A stretch of 32,900 nucleotides of DNA from Acidobacteriota bacterium. Lineage in GTDB: Bacteria; Acidobacteriota; Terriglobia; JAJPHL01; JAPKYU01. The DNA is taken from the NCBI GenBank assembly GCA_026394175.1, contig JAPKYU010000155.1:1-32900 (forward strand). Direction: 5' to 3'. Positions within the stretch are counted from its first letter, which is position 1; the number at the start of each line of letters is the position of its first letter. The translations under genes were made by a program, and so were the position numbers. Shown piece after piece: positions 7,972-16,331 of this stretch. The notes under the pieces were generated by a model. It was not told the origin of the DNA and did no database searches. It saw only the letters and a program-made list of their open reading frames with translations.

Positions 7972-9408
7972 CTACTTCTTCTCGTCCTCGGTCTTCTTCG
8001 GCGCCTTGTTGTCGATCTCCACGTCGGCGTTGTTGCGGATGGTGCGCAGCACCTTGTAGCTGCCGGTGACGATTTCGTCGCCTTCCTTCAATCCGCTGGT
8101 CACCTCGATGTCGGTGGTCCCCGTGATGCCGGTTTCCACGGGAACAAAAAGGGCTTTCCTGGTCCGGATGGCAAAGACGCCCTGGATCTCCTTCTTGCCT
8201 TCCTTCTCCTTCTCCCGCTGCTTGGCGTCGGGAGCGGCGGCCAGCGCCGTGCCGCCCTTCTTGGGCTCCTCCAACTCCGCTTTCTGGCGGATGGTGAGGG
8301 CCTGGATGGGGATGGTCATAGCGTTGGTCTTGTTGGCGGTCTGAATCTTGGCGGTGCTGGAGAGGCCAGGCCGCAGGTTGTCGGGCGGATCCAGCAGCGT
8401 CACCACCACTTTGAAGTCCTTCGCTTCCTGGCTGGAGGTGGTGGACTGGGAACTGGCCAGGCCGGTGGAGCGGATGATGGCGCTGTTGCCGATCTCCGTT
8501 ACCTTGCCCTTGAAGGTCTTGTTGGGGATGGCGTCGATAGTGACTTCGGCCGACTGCCCGATGCGCACGTTCACGATGTCGGTCTCGTCCACCTTTACTT
8601 CCGATGTGATCACCGACATGTCGGCGATGGTCATCAGCAGGCTGCCGGGCGAATTCTGGATGCCCATCACCATGTTTTCCCCGACGTGCACGGGCAGGTT
8701 GGTGACCATTCCGTCCAGGGGAGCGACGAAGCTGAACTTGTTCAGCACATCGTTCAGGCGGGTGAGCGTGGCGCCGTACTGCCCCAGGCGGGTGCGCGCC
8801 GTCTGCAGTTGCGATTTGGCCTGCTCCAGTTGGGCGCGCGTCTGTACCACCCGCGCCTCGGACTGCTCGACAACCGCTTTGGCCACCTCGTAGGCGGCCC
8901 TGGTGGTGTCGTACTGGGACTTGCTGATCAACTGGTCCTTAAAGAGACTTTCGGCCCGCTCGTATTCCAGCCCGGCCTTTTCCAGCTCCGCCTTGCTGCG
9001 GACCAGGTCGGCCTGGGCGGTGCGCAGGGCAGCCTCCGACGACCTGGCGGCGGCCTCGGCGGCGGCCGCTTCCGCCTCGCCGGCTTTCAGGTTGGCCTGC
9101 TGCGCCTCGACATCGGCGCCCGGCTGGATCGATTCCAGCTTGGCCAGCATCTGGCCCTTCCGCACCCGGTCGCCTTCCTTCACCAGGATGTCGGTAATCT
9201 TGCCGTAGGCCGTCGCCGAGACGTTCGTGTAGTTGAGCGGCTTGATTTCGCCCGACGCCGTGACCACCGAGGTCAGGTCCTGGCGAATCACTTTGCCCGT
9301 CTGCACGGTGACCGTGCCTTTCCGGGTCATTGTCACGCTGGCGTAAACGATGCCGGCGACGACGGCAACGCCGCCCAAGATCAGCAGCCCCTTCTTCCAC
9401 TTCTTCAT
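7972..9408 (-). CDS. MacA/HlyD-type periplasmic adaptor (membrane fusion protein)
   Basis: A 478-residue adaptor anchored by an N-terminal helix (about 7-24). It has the expected order: a biotinyl/lipoyl-like half (about 50-90, ATAYGKITDILVKEGDRVRKG), a long alanine/glutamate-rich coiled-coil hairpin (about 100-245), the second lipoyl half, beta-barrel (SAEVTIDAIPNKTFKGKV) and membrane-proximal domains, and a lysine/glutamate-rich tail. It links the inner membrane ABC complex to an outer membrane channel; no TolC-like gene is present here. AGGAG eight bases before ATG 9408 supports the start. It is the first gene of the five-gene operon. Confidence 0.92.
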   Translation of the reverse strand: MKKWKKGLLILGGVAVVAGIVYASVTMTRKGTVTVQTGKVIRQDLTSVVTASGEIKPLNYTNVSATAYGKITDILVKEGDRVRKGQMLAKLESIQPGADVEAQQANLKAGEAEAAAAEAAARSSEAALRTAQADLVRSKAELEKAGLEYERAESLFKDQLISKSQYDTTRAAYEVAKAVVEQSEARVVQTRAQLEQAKSQLQTARTRLGQYGATLTRLNDVLNKFSFVAPLDGMVTNLPVHVGENMVMGIQNSPGSLLMTIADMSVITSEVKVDETDIVNVRIGQSAEVTIDAIPNKTFKGKVTEIGNSAIIRSTGLASSQSTTSSQEAKDFKVVVTLLDPPDNLRPGLSSTAKIQTANKTNAMTIPIQALTIRQKAELEEPKKGGTALAAAPDAKQREKEKEGKKEIQGVFAIRTRKALFVPVETGITGTTDIEVTSGLKEGDEIVTGSYKVLRTIRNNADVEIDNKAPKKTEDEKK

Positions 9409-9444
9409 GTCGAAAAGCTCCTAAGGGTCCGGCCAACCGCTAAT

Positions 9445-9472
9445 ACGATAGCGCCGGGGAAAAGTTTCACAA
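9445..9472 (-). promoter_or_regulatory. Possible promoter of the ABC export operon
   Basis: On the minus strand TTGTGA (9467-9472) is followed after 16 bases by TATCGT (9445-9450), about 37 bases from the adaptor start. The -10 match is only partial, so this is a weak candidate chosen mainly for its position upstream of a first-in-operon gene. Confidence 0.3.
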
Positions 9473-9692
9473 AAACGGCCAGGCCCAGGGGCGCACTTCC
9501 CCCTCTCACCCCTGTTCCCATCAGGTAGGACGGACGGAGGGCGCAGACGTCACGGGAGAATCTCAAGGTTTGCGACCCATCCGCCCTGCAGCGGCCCGCT
9601 CCTGAGCTGATCGTATACGTAAGTATACGGCCAAACGGTGTTCCACGGGCGCCGGATTATTTGGACACCGGCGGGCCGCCCAGGTTCCCGGT

Positions 9693-9860
9693 GGGCTGTG
9701 GGCTGGAGGCTGTAGGCTGTGGGCTGTGGCTGCGAGAGCGTTCCTGACGACCCAAGTTCTTTGAAACGCGGGTCGGCCGGGATACGTCCCCGCAGGGGGT
9801 GCACAAAGCGTGTCGCTTGTGTCTTGCTGGTTGGAGCCTACAGCCCACAGCCCGCAGCCC
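9693..9860. repeat. Heptamer inverted repeat, GGCTGTG family
   Basis: Five seven-base units of GGGCTGT/AGGCTGT type occupy 9693-9727. Their reverse complements (AGCCTAC, AGCCCAC and AGCCCGC units) occupy 9835-9860. About 107 bases of unrelated sequence lie between the arms, a larger gap than in the operon elements. The second arm ends ten bases before the -35 of the promoter at 9870. The family recurs at 28524 and 29208. Confidence 0.85.
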
Positions 9861-9869
9861 TTATTGGGC

Positions 9870-9898
9870 TTGACGAGGCGGGCGCCGCTACCTACAAT
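9870..9898 (+). promoter_or_regulatory. Sigma70-like promoter of the GWxTD gene
   Basis: TTGACG (9870-9875) and TACAAT (9893-9898) are separated by 17 bases, close to the consensus for a housekeeping promoter. Transcription would start near 9905, giving a leader of about 80 bases before the ATG at 9985. Confidence 0.7.
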
Positions 9899-9984
9899 AA
9901 CGACAGAAGGGGAAGTTTGTGCAGACGCGGCATCGGTGTTTTCCGCCGCCGAGAGTCCACCAATCGTGCCAAGGGGGCGCGGTC

Positions 9985-11673
9985 ATGAAGTTCAGGTTAA
10001 CACCCTCTGCCTTAGTTGCTTCTCTTGTGGGGTTCCTGCTGGCGCTGTCCATGGCCGCCGACGACAGGGCCGCCGAGAAGGCCAAGGACAAGCCGCAAAA
10101 AGCCGCCGTCGACAAGAATGCGCCCAAACCATTGAGCGAAAAGGAAAGGAACCGGCGGCAAAAGAGCCTGGAGAAGGAGTTGAACAAGCCCTTCGAGCGC
10201 TGGCTGAACGAGGACGTCGCCTACATCATCACCGATGAAGAGCGGCAGGCCTTCAAGCGGCTGCAGAACGCCGAGGAGCGCGACCAGTTCATCGAGCAGT
10301 TCTGGCTGCGGCGCGATCCCACGTCGGACACCGTCGAGAACGAAATGAAGGAAGAGCACTACCGGCGCATCGCCTATGCCAACGAGCACTACGCCTCGGG
10401 CATCCCCGGCTGGAAGACCGACCGCGGCCGCATCTACATCACTTTCGGCCCGCCCGACGAGAATGAAGGTCATCCCTCGGGCGGCAGCTACGAGCGGCCC
10501 CCCGAGGAAGGCGGCGGCACCACCTCCACCTTCCCCTTCGAGAAATGGCGCTACCGCTACATCGAGGGCGTCGGACAGGACATCATCATCGAGTTCGTCG
10601 ATCCGACGATGACCGGCGAGTACCGGATGACGATGGACCCGTCGGAGAAGGACGCCCTGCTGCACGTGCCCAACGCCGGCCTGACGCTGCTGGAATCGAT
10701 GGGACTGGCCGACAAGGCCGACCGCTTCAACCGCACCGACGGCACCAACCTGGGCGAGGCCATCGGCGGCCAGCCCTCGCGCATGAATCAGTTCGAGCGC
10801 CTGGAGCAGTTCGCCAAGTTGCAGCGGCCCCCGGCGGTGAAGTTCAAGGACCTGGAAGAGGTGGTCAGCTCCAAGATCAGTTACAACCTGTTCCCCTTCC
10901 AGTACCGCACCGACTTCATCAAGATCACCTCCGACACGGTGCTGGTCGCCCTGACCGTGCAGGTGGGCGTGCGGGACATGAGCTTCCAGAACAAGGAGCA
11001 GATCCAGCACGGCCTGGTCAATGTCTTCGGGCGCGTCAGCACCATGACCGGGCGCGTGGTGCAGACCTTTGAAGACGTGGTGCAGGTGGACGTGCCGGCC
11101 GAAGAGCTCCCCAAGTACCTGGACCAGCGCCGGGTATACTGGCAGGGCATCCCGCTGCGTCCCGGCATGTACCGCATCAACCTGGTGCTGAAGGACATCA
11201 ACAGCGGCAACATGGGCACGCAGGTGTTCGCCATTCGCGTGCCCCGCTACGATGACGAGGCGCTGTCGGCTTCCTCGCTGATCCTGGCCGACGCCATCGA
11301 GCGCGTGGACACCAAGAACATCGGCAAGGGACAGTTCGTCATCGGCTCCACCAAGGTGCGGCCGAGCGTGGGCGAAAAATTCGACCGCGCTAATCGCCTG
11401 GGCATCTACCTGCAGGTTTACAACCTGGGCACCGACGAGAAGACCCATAAGCCTTCGGCCAGGGTGGAGTACGCGCTGTTGAAGGACAACAAGCAGGTGT
11501 TCCAGTTTGCCGAGAGCAGCGACCAGATCCAGGGCGCTGCCCAGCAGATGACGCTGGAGAAAGTTCTGCCGCTGAACAGCCTGGGTCCGGGCCGCTATAC
11601 CTTGCAGGTGAAGGTGACGGACAACCTGAACAAGCAAACCATCACCCCCACCGCTTCTTTTACGATACAATAG
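9985..11673 (+). CDS. GWxTD domain-containing protein
   Basis: A 562-residue exported protein. A signal peptide (about 1-25, ending SMAADD) is followed by a charged linker and the GWxTD domain, whose signature GWKTD lies at 142-146 inside PGWKTDRGRIYITFGPPDE. The family is known from Acidobacteriota, Bacteroidota and related phyla, generally secreted or surface-associated, without an established biochemical role. The C-terminal half is beta-rich and resembles extracellular domains. The ATG at 9985 is chosen because AAGGGGG precedes it by seven bases and it gives a clean signal peptide; an upstream GTG at 9919 would spoil the signal. It is followed after 85 bases by a surface barrel gene on the same strand. 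Confidence 0.85.
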   Translation: MKFRLTPSALVASLVGFLLALSMAADDRAAEKAKDKPQKAAVDKNAPKPLSEKERNRRQKSLEKELNKPFERWLNEDVAYIITDEERQAFKRLQNAEERDQFIEQFWLRRDPTSDTVENEMKEEHYRRIAYANEHYASGIPGWKTDRGRIYITFGPPDENEGHPSGGSYERPPEEGGGTTSTFPFEKWRYRYIEGVGQDIIIEFVDPTMTGEYRMTMDPSEKDALLHVPNAGLTLLESMGLADKADRFNRTDGTNLGEAIGGQPSRMNQFERLEQFAKLQRPPAVKFKDLEEVVSSKISYNLFPFQYRTDFIKITSDTVLVALTVQVGVRDMSFQNKEQIQHGLVNVFGRVSTMTGRVVQTFEDVVQVDVPAEELPKYLDQRRVYWQGIPLRPGMYRINLVLKDINSGNMGTQVFAIRVPRYDDEALSASSLILADAIERVDTKNIGKGQFVIGSTKVRPSVGEKFDRANRLGIYLQVYNLGTDEKTHKPSARVEYALLKDNKQVFQFAESSDQIQGAAQQMTLEKVLPLNSLGPGRYTLQVKVTDNLNKQTITPTASFTIQ

Positions 11674-11758
11674 AGCGGGTAGCGGCTTGGGGGCCGCCGG
11701 AAGCCGGTTGTCCGCGGCGCAACACGGCAGGTGGAGGCGAATCGGACACGGATACGAT

Positions 11759-13495
11759 ATGCGACGGGTACGGGTTGCCCTGACGGTTACGCTGGTCGCT
11801 TTGTTCTGGCTGCCTTCCTGCCCGGCGGCCGGCGAGGGGGTGTCGTCGTTCGGCCGCATGGCCGGCGTGGTCACCGGCGCCCACGGGGCCCCGCAGATGG
11901 GCGCGGCGGTGGCCCTGGTGGCCGTGGACGGCCGCATTCTTCGCCGCGTCTACACCAACGATCAAGGCGCCTTCCTGCTGGAGCACCTCCTGCCCGGCAT
12001 CTATTCCCTGCGGGTCACCCTGGCCAGCTTCCTGCCGGCCATCAAGGAGAACATCCTGGTGGAGCCGGGGGTGAATTCCTTCCTGGCCATCAACCTGGAA
12101 ACCTTGTTCACGACGGTAGACGTGCTGCGCGGCAAGCGCCGGGCGCCGGAACGCGAAGACGACTGGACCTGGGTGCTGCGCGGCGCCGCCGCCCACCGGC
12201 CGGTGTTGCGGTACACGTCGCCGGATGCCGCCGCGCCGGCGGCGCAGGGCGGAGTCGCCTACCCCTCCGTGGTGCAGTTCAGCGGCGGCGTGGGGCGCTC
12301 GTCCAGTCTCGGGAGCGAAGCGGATTTCAACACCTCCTTCACCGTCGCCAACCAGTTGTTTGACCGGACCCGGTTGCTGGTCAGCGGCAACGTGGGGTAC
12401 GAGCGGCGGACGCCGGCTACGGCCTTCCGCGCCGCCATGCGCCGCGAGATGGACGACGGGTCCACCCCCGAGGTGGCGGTCACTCTTCGCCAGATCTTCC
12501 TTCCGGGGGCCTTCTGGGGCCGCAGCGTGGGGCGCAACGAGAACATGCAGGCGCTCAGCGTCTCGGCCGGCAACCGCCGCCAGTTGGCCGACGGTTTCCA
12601 CCTGGAATACGGGTTCTTGTACGAATCGGTCAACTTCCTGAGCCGCCTGAACAGCTTCAGTCCCTACGGCCGGCTGGTGTTTGAATCCGGCCCCTCGACC
12701 CTGCAGTTTACCTATGCCGAGCGGGACCCGCGGGCGCACCTGGAAGGCAGCGATGCTTTCCATGACGTGGCCACCCAGTTGGCCGTGTTCCCGCGCCTGT
12801 CGCTGGCCGGCGGCGCCGCCGCCGTGCAGCGTGGCCGCCACGCCGAGATTGCGCTCCTCCAGAACCTGACGCCGCGCACCACGGCCCTCATCGCCGCCTA
12901 CCACGACGAGATCCACAACCTGGCCCTCAACAGCATGGTGAACGGCGAGCCGATGCCGGATTTCTTCCCCGACGTCTTCACCCAGAACTACTCCTTCGAC
13001 GCCGGCAATTATCAGGGCGGGGGGCTGCGCGCCGCCATCCGCCGCACCATCTCCGAGCGCCTGCAGGGCACGCTGGCTTACAGTTACTCGGGCGTCTTGA
13101 TGCCCGAGCGCAACCGCTTGTTCACCGAGGACCCCAGCGAGTTGCGCAGCATCATGCGCATGCAGAAGCGGCATGCGCTGGCCGGCAAGCTGGCCGTCGA
13201 AGTGCCCGGCAGCAAGACCCGCGTCTATGCGGCCTACAAGTGGGTGCTGGGCGGCGCGGTGATGGCCGGCGATATTTACGACGAGAGCCTGGCGCAAACC
13301 GAACCCAACCTGAACCTGGTGGTCCGCCAGCCGCTGCCCTCCTTCGTGCTCCTGCCGGGGCGCGTCGAAGCGCTCGCCGACTTCCGCAACCTCCTGGCCC
13401 AGGGCTACGTGCCCGTCATCACCGCCGACGGAAGGCGGCTGCTGTTCATGCAGAACGTCCGCAGCTTCCGCGGCGGCTTTTCCTTCAGCTTCTGA
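11759..13495 (+). CDS. Outer membrane beta-barrel protein with carboxypeptidase-regulatory-like domain
   Basis: A 578-residue protein. It has a signal peptide (RVALTVTLVALFWLPSCPAA), then one carboxypeptidase-regulatory-like beta-sandwich (about 33-115, GRMAGVVTGAHGAPQMGAAV to LPGIYSLRVTLASF), and then a region of alternating aromatic and polar strands that ends in Phe (GGFSFSF), the usual outer membrane insertion signal. It resembles a small TonB-dependent receptor lacking a recognisable plug domain, so transport is doubtful and a structural or docking role is possible. The start at 11759 gives the signal peptide but has only a distant GGAGG. It likely shares the promoter at 9870 with the GWxTD gene. 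Confidence 0.7.
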   Translation: MRRVRVALTVTLVALFWLPSCPAAGEGVSSFGRMAGVVTGAHGAPQMGAAVALVAVDGRILRRVYTNDQGAFLLEHLLPGIYSLRVTLASFLPAIKENILVEPGVNSFLAINLETLFTTVDVLRGKRRAPEREDDWTWVLRGAAAHRPVLRYTSPDAAAPAAQGGVAYPSVVQFSGGVGRSSSLGSEADFNTSFTVANQLFDRTRLLVSGNVGYERRTPATAFRAAMRREMDDGSTPEVAVTLRQIFLPGAFWGRSVGRNENMQALSVSAGNRRQLADGFHLEYGFLYESVNFLSRLNSFSPYGRLVFESGPSTLQFTYAERDPRAHLEGSDAFHDVATQLAVFPRLSLAGGAAAVQRGRHAEIALLQNLTPRTTALIAAYHDEIHNLALNSMVNGEPMPDFFPDVFTQNYSFDAGNYQGGGLRAAIRRTISERLQGTLAYSYSGVLMPERNRLFTEDPSELRSIMRMQKRHALAGKLAVEVPGSKTRVYAAYKWVLGGAVMAGDIYDESLAQTEPNLNLVVRQPLPSFVLLPGRVEALADFRNLLAQGYVPVITADGRRLLFMQNVRSFRGGFSFSF

Positions 13496-13616
13496 TCCTT
13501 CCCTCGTGGTCGCATGAAGAACGCCGCCCTTGTACCGCCGGCGTCTGGCCGGCCCCGGATTTTGAATTAACCTTTTGGCTTTTCGTTCGTCTTATCTGGA
13601 GAACGGAGAACGGGCG

Positions 13617-14114
13617 ATGAGCGGCGCGAACCAGAAGAAATGGGAAGTGGCGGCCGGCGTGGTTTACGTGGCGTTGTTCGTTTACGTCTGCGTGCTGCGC
13701 CCGGCGCCGGAACAGCGGCTTTCGAACGCCGTCGCGGTGGAGGCCAACCCGGCCGCGGTCACCGCCTTGTTGAAGAACGAGGCGTCGCGCCCGCTTACCT
13801 CCTGTTCCGTCTCCGCCATGCCCTTGCAGATCATGCGCTGGGCGGCCGGCGAGAGCGTCTCGGTTGCCTCCTTTCTGACGGCCTGCGAGCAGGTGGACTT
13901 CTCGGTGGAGAGCGGCAAGGACGGAAATGCCCTGCTGAAGGGCGAAATGCGCTGGCAGGTCCGCGGCGGCCTGCTGGGAAGCATGCTGGACAACGTGCTG
14001 GCGCGCACCGCCCGGCAGGAACTGCTGTCGGATTGCCTGGGCCGCCTTCGCCTTCAGGCCGAGTTCACCACGAAGTCACAAAGGCACAAAGTCTCACAAA
14101 GGATCTCTTCGTGA
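13617..14114 (+). CDS. Membrane-anchored protein of unknown function, possible SRPBCC remnant
   Basis: A 165-residue protein with one N-terminal membrane helix (about 8-26, WEVAAGVVYVALFVYVCVL) and a small soluble domain. The segment MRWQVRGGLLGSMLDNVLARTARQELLSDCLGRLR faintly recalls the closing helix of SRPBCC lipid-binding domains, but the domain is short and I do not assign a function. GGAG about seven bases before ATG 13617 supports the start. The last 16 or so codons, after LQAEF, lie inside a CCACAAAG repeat, so the natural C-terminus may have been replaced when the repeat arrived. Confidence 0.55.
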   Translation: MSGANQKKWEVAAGVVYVALFVYVCVLRPAPEQRLSNAVAVEANPAAVTALLKNEASRPLTSCSVSAMPLQIMRWAAGESVSVASFLTACEQVDFSVESGKDGNALLKGEMRWQVRGGLLGSMLDNVLARTARQELLSDCLGRLRLQAEFTTKSQRHKVSQRISS

Positions 14115-14144
14115 TCTTTGTGTTCTTCGTGGCTTTGTGGTGAG
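14064..14144. repeat. CCACAAAG-family inverted repeat
   Basis: The left arm (from 14064) iterates CACAAAG units and the right arm ends CTTTGTGGTGAG at 14144. The element overlaps the 3' end of the plus-strand gene and reaches to within four bases of the stop of the minus-strand dipeptidase gene. In this convergent position it could act as a terminator for both, although no T-tract is evident. Confidence 0.8.
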
Positions 14145-14147
14145 GGC

Positions 14148-15320
14148 CTACCTGCCGGCGGCCTTCTCTGCTTGTTCCATCACGCGCAGCAGGTTGGCGC
14201 CCAGAATCTTGATGATGTCGGGTTCCCTGTAGCCGCGGCGCAGCAACTCGGCGGTGATCAGCGGCAGCTTCGAGACGTCGTCCAGACCGCGCGGCATCAG
14301 GGCGCCGTCGAAATCCGAGCCCAGCCCGACGTGATCCACGCCCGCCACTTTGACGGCGTGGTCGATGTGGTCCACGATGCGCTCGAAGCTGGGCCGCGGC
14401 AGGCGCGCGTCGTACTGGTTTTCCAGGCGGCGGCGCTCGCGCGACATCCGCGCCGGATCGTCCTTCCACTTCCCGATCAACTGCTTGTCTTCCGTCTCGT
14501 ACTGGGCCTCCAGCTTCTTCTGCGCGGCGGCGTACCCGCCGTCGAGGAAACCGGAGTAGAAGTTGATCTGGGCCACGCCGCCGTTCTTGGCCAAGGCCCG
14601 CAGCATGTCGTCGGTCAGGTTGCGCGGGTGATCGCAGAGGGCGCGGCAGCAACTGTGGCTGGCGATCAGCGGCGCGCGCGTCACCTTCAAGGCGTCCCAG
14701 AAGGTTGGATCGGAGACGTGGGAGATGTCCACCATCATCCCCAGCCGGTTCATGCGGGCCACGACGTCGCGCCCCATGGCGCTGAGGCCGCGGTTGCGCC
14801 CGGAATCGCCGGAGGAGCCGGCCCAGTCGGTGGAGATGGCCCAGGTCAGCGTCATATAGCGGACGCCCATCCGGTACAGCACGTCGAGCACGCGCGGGTC
14901 GTTCTCGATGGTGTGCCCGCCTTCCACCCCCATTAACGCCGCGATCTTGCCGGCGGCGTGAATGCGCCGGATGTCGGCGGCGGTGCGCGCCAGCTCCAGC
15001 TCGCGCCCGTGCTTCTCGACCTGGTCGAGCACGGCGCCGATCTCGGCCATGCCCCGCGCCAGGAAGTGCGGCGCGAAGCGCGGCGCCACGTAGATGGAGA
15101 AGAACTCGGCGCCCAGGCCGCCTTCGCGCATGCGCGGCAGATCGAGGTGGCCTTCCTTCGACCGCGCGCCCAGGTCCAGGCCTTCATCCAGCAGCCGCAG
15201 CGGGGTGTCGGCATGCGTGTCGATGACGATGGCGCGCCGGTGGATTTCCTTCGCCCGCTTTAGTAACTCGTCCTCGGCATGCAACGGCAAGACCATCAAC
15301 AATAGCACCAGAAATCGCAT
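14148..15320 (-). CDS. Membrane dipeptidase, peptidase family M19
   Basis: A 390-residue zinc dipeptidase with a signal peptide (1-15, MRFLVLLLMVLPLHA). Zinc-site motifs are present in order: HADTP (His36, Asp38), GVEGGHTIEN (bridging Glu), SHSCCRAL and later HVGLGSDFDGA. The family hydrolyses dipeptides, including some with D-residues, and in bacteria acts in the periplasm or at the envelope. Length matches the usual 370-400 residues. The ATG at 15320 has GGTGA about 10 bases upstream, within the flanking repeat. It is transcribed alone, between a repeat at each end. Confidence 0.93.
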   Translation of the reverse strand: MRFLVLLLMVLPLHAEDELLKRAKEIHRRAIVIDTHADTPLRLLDEGLDLGARSKEGHLDLPRMREGGLGAEFFSIYVAPRFAPHFLARGMAEIGAVLDQVEKHGRELELARTAADIRRIHAAGKIAALMGVEGGHTIENDPRVLDVLYRMGVRYMTLTWAISTDWAGSSGDSGRNRGLSAMGRDVVARMNRLGMMVDISHVSDPTFWDALKVTRAPLIASHSCCRALCDHPRNLTDDMLRALAKNGGVAQINFYSGFLDGGYAAAQKKLEAQYETEDKQLIGKWKDDPARMSRERRRLENQYDARLPRPSFERIVDHIDHAVKVAGVDHVGLGSDFDGALMPRGLDDVSKLPLITAELLRRGYREPDIIKILGANLLRVMEQAEKAAGR

Positions 15321-15327
15321 TGTTCTA

Positions 15328-15476
15328 TTTCACCACAAAACAACAGAGCCGCGACCGTAAGGGAGCGGATTTGCCTGCAACATGCGCTCGCGTTGACACT
15401 GCCGCGTTCCGCTCCCTCACGGTCGCGGCTCTGTTGCGGCGGTAGCTGCTTTGTGCTCGTTGTGGTCTGCCGCGGC
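15328..15476. repeat. Nested inverted repeat: GAGCCGCGACCG element inside a CCACAAAG frame
   Basis: Bases 15341-15369 and 15408-15436 are reverse complements at 28 of 29 positions, with a 38-base loop; the core reads GAGCCGCGACCG and CGGTCGCGGCTC. Outside this, CACCACAAAA on the left and CTTTGTG...TTGTGGT on the right look like eroded arms of the CCACAAAG family, so one element seems to sit inside another. The whole fills the spacer between the sdhB stop and the dipeptidase start. Confidence 0.85.
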
Positions 15477-15478
15477 TC

Positions 15479-16324
15479 TCAGGCTGACGGCGTGACCGTC
15501 TTGGGCGGGGCGGCGGGGATGTTGCCGGGCGGCTGGCCCTGGCCCGGACCGTGCAGCTTCTGGCAGGCCTTCTTGCGGCGCGCCAGGCGCAGATAATCGA
15601 GCACCAGGCGGCGCTTCAGGTGTTGGATGGCCTTGGCCGGGTCCACGCCCTTGGGACAGGCGCGCGAGCACTCGCCCGCGTAGTGGCAGCGGAAGGCGCC
15701 GTGCGCGCTGCCGGTCACCTGGTTGCGCTGGGGCCGGCCATCGTCGCGCGTGTCCTGGTTATAGCGTTGCGCGGCGCTCAGCGGCATGGGGCCCAGGTAC
15801 CGCGCGTCGGTGGCCAGCGTGGGGCAGGCGGCCATGCAGCAGCCGCACTTGATGCAGTAGGTGAACTGCAGGTAGGCCTCGAGCTGCTCCGGGGTCTGGT
15901 AGAACTCGCCCGCCGGGTCGTTCACCTCGGCTTCATCCGCGCGCACCACGTAGGGCTTCAGTGAGCGGTGTTTCTCGAACATGCTCATCAGGTCGGGAAC
16001 CAGGTCGCGGATGATGTCGAAGTTCGGCAGCGGGCCGACGGTGAGCTGCGTTTCGGCGATGTGCAGGATCTGCGTGTTGCAGGCCAGCGTCGGCCGGCCG
16101 TTCAGCAGCATGCCGCACGACCCGCAGATGCCCATGCGGCAGGAAAACCGCCAGGCCAGCGAGCCATCCAGGTTTTCCTTGATGTAGTGCAGGCCGTCGA
16201 GCACGGTCATGCCTTCACGCACCGGCACGGTGTAGGTCTTCACGTAGGGCGCGGCGTCGGTCTCGGGGTTGTACCGGGTCACGTGGAACTTAACGTCACG
16301 CACGGTCTTGTTGCTATCCGCCAC
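15479..16324 (-). CDS. sdhB: Succinate dehydrogenase/fumarate reductase iron-sulfur subunit
   Basis: A 281-residue subunit carrying three clusters. The [2Fe-2S] cysteines are Cys62, Cys67, Cys70 and Cys82 (SCRMGICGSCG then LAC). The C-terminal ferredoxin domain has CIKCGCCMAACP (157, 160, 163, 167) and CHYAGECSRACPKG (213, 219, 223). It passes electrons from the flavoprotein to the membrane quinone site. The segment around PLPNFDIIRDLVPD is like E. coli FrdB. Start is GTG at 16324 with GGAGG six bases upstream; that site lies in a heptamer repeat. The C-terminus adds a Pro/Gly-rich tail of about 25 residues beyond the family core. It is last in the operon, separate from sdhA. Confidence 0.93.
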   Translation of the reverse strand: MADSNKTVRDVKFHVTRYNPETDAAPYVKTYTVPVREGMTVLDGLHYIKENLDGSLAWRFSCRMGICGSCGMLLNGRPTLACNTQILHIAETQLTVGPLPNFDIIRDLVPDLMSMFEKHRSLKPYVVRADEAEVNDPAGEFYQTPEQLEAYLQFTYCIKCGCCMAACPTLATDARYLGPMPLSAAQRYNQDTRDDGRPQRNQVTGSAHGAFRCHYAGECSRACPKGVDPAKAIQHLKRRLVLDYLRLARRKKACQKLHGPGQGQPPGNIPAAPPKTVTPSA

Positions 16325-16331
16325 AGTATTC

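Larger units (their letters stand above)
9409..9984. other. Divergent intergenic region, 576 bases
   Basis: The region separates the ABC operon from the GWxTD gene. It holds a weak promoter toward the left, a large heptamer inverted repeat (9693-9860) and a good promoter toward the right (9870-9898). I see no credible small gene between 9480 and 9690; short open frames there lack start signals and codon character. Confidence 0.6.

Noticed and set aside
7816-9528. Long plus-strand open frame over the adaptor and ATPase start
   Set aside because: Antisense to well-supported adaptor and ATPase genes and spans their spacer; composition is typical of shadow frames.
9550-9804. Minus-strand frame of 84 codons upstream of the ABC operon
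   Set aside because: Much of it is translated heptamer repeat and it has no ribosome binding site or family resemblance.
9693-9860. Heptamer arrays considered as a CRISPR array
   Set aside because: Units are 7 bases without spacers and are inverted across a gap; no cas gene is nearby.
10012-11937. Minus-strand open frame of 641 codons opposite the GWxTD gene
   Set aside because: Rich in Leu/His/Val/Gly with no domain signal, and the opposite frame has signal peptide, ribosome binding site and GWxTD motif.
15393-15398. Perfect TTGACA within the loop of the nested inverted repeat
   Set aside because: No -10 at 16-18 bases on the plus strand and no gene downstream in that direction.
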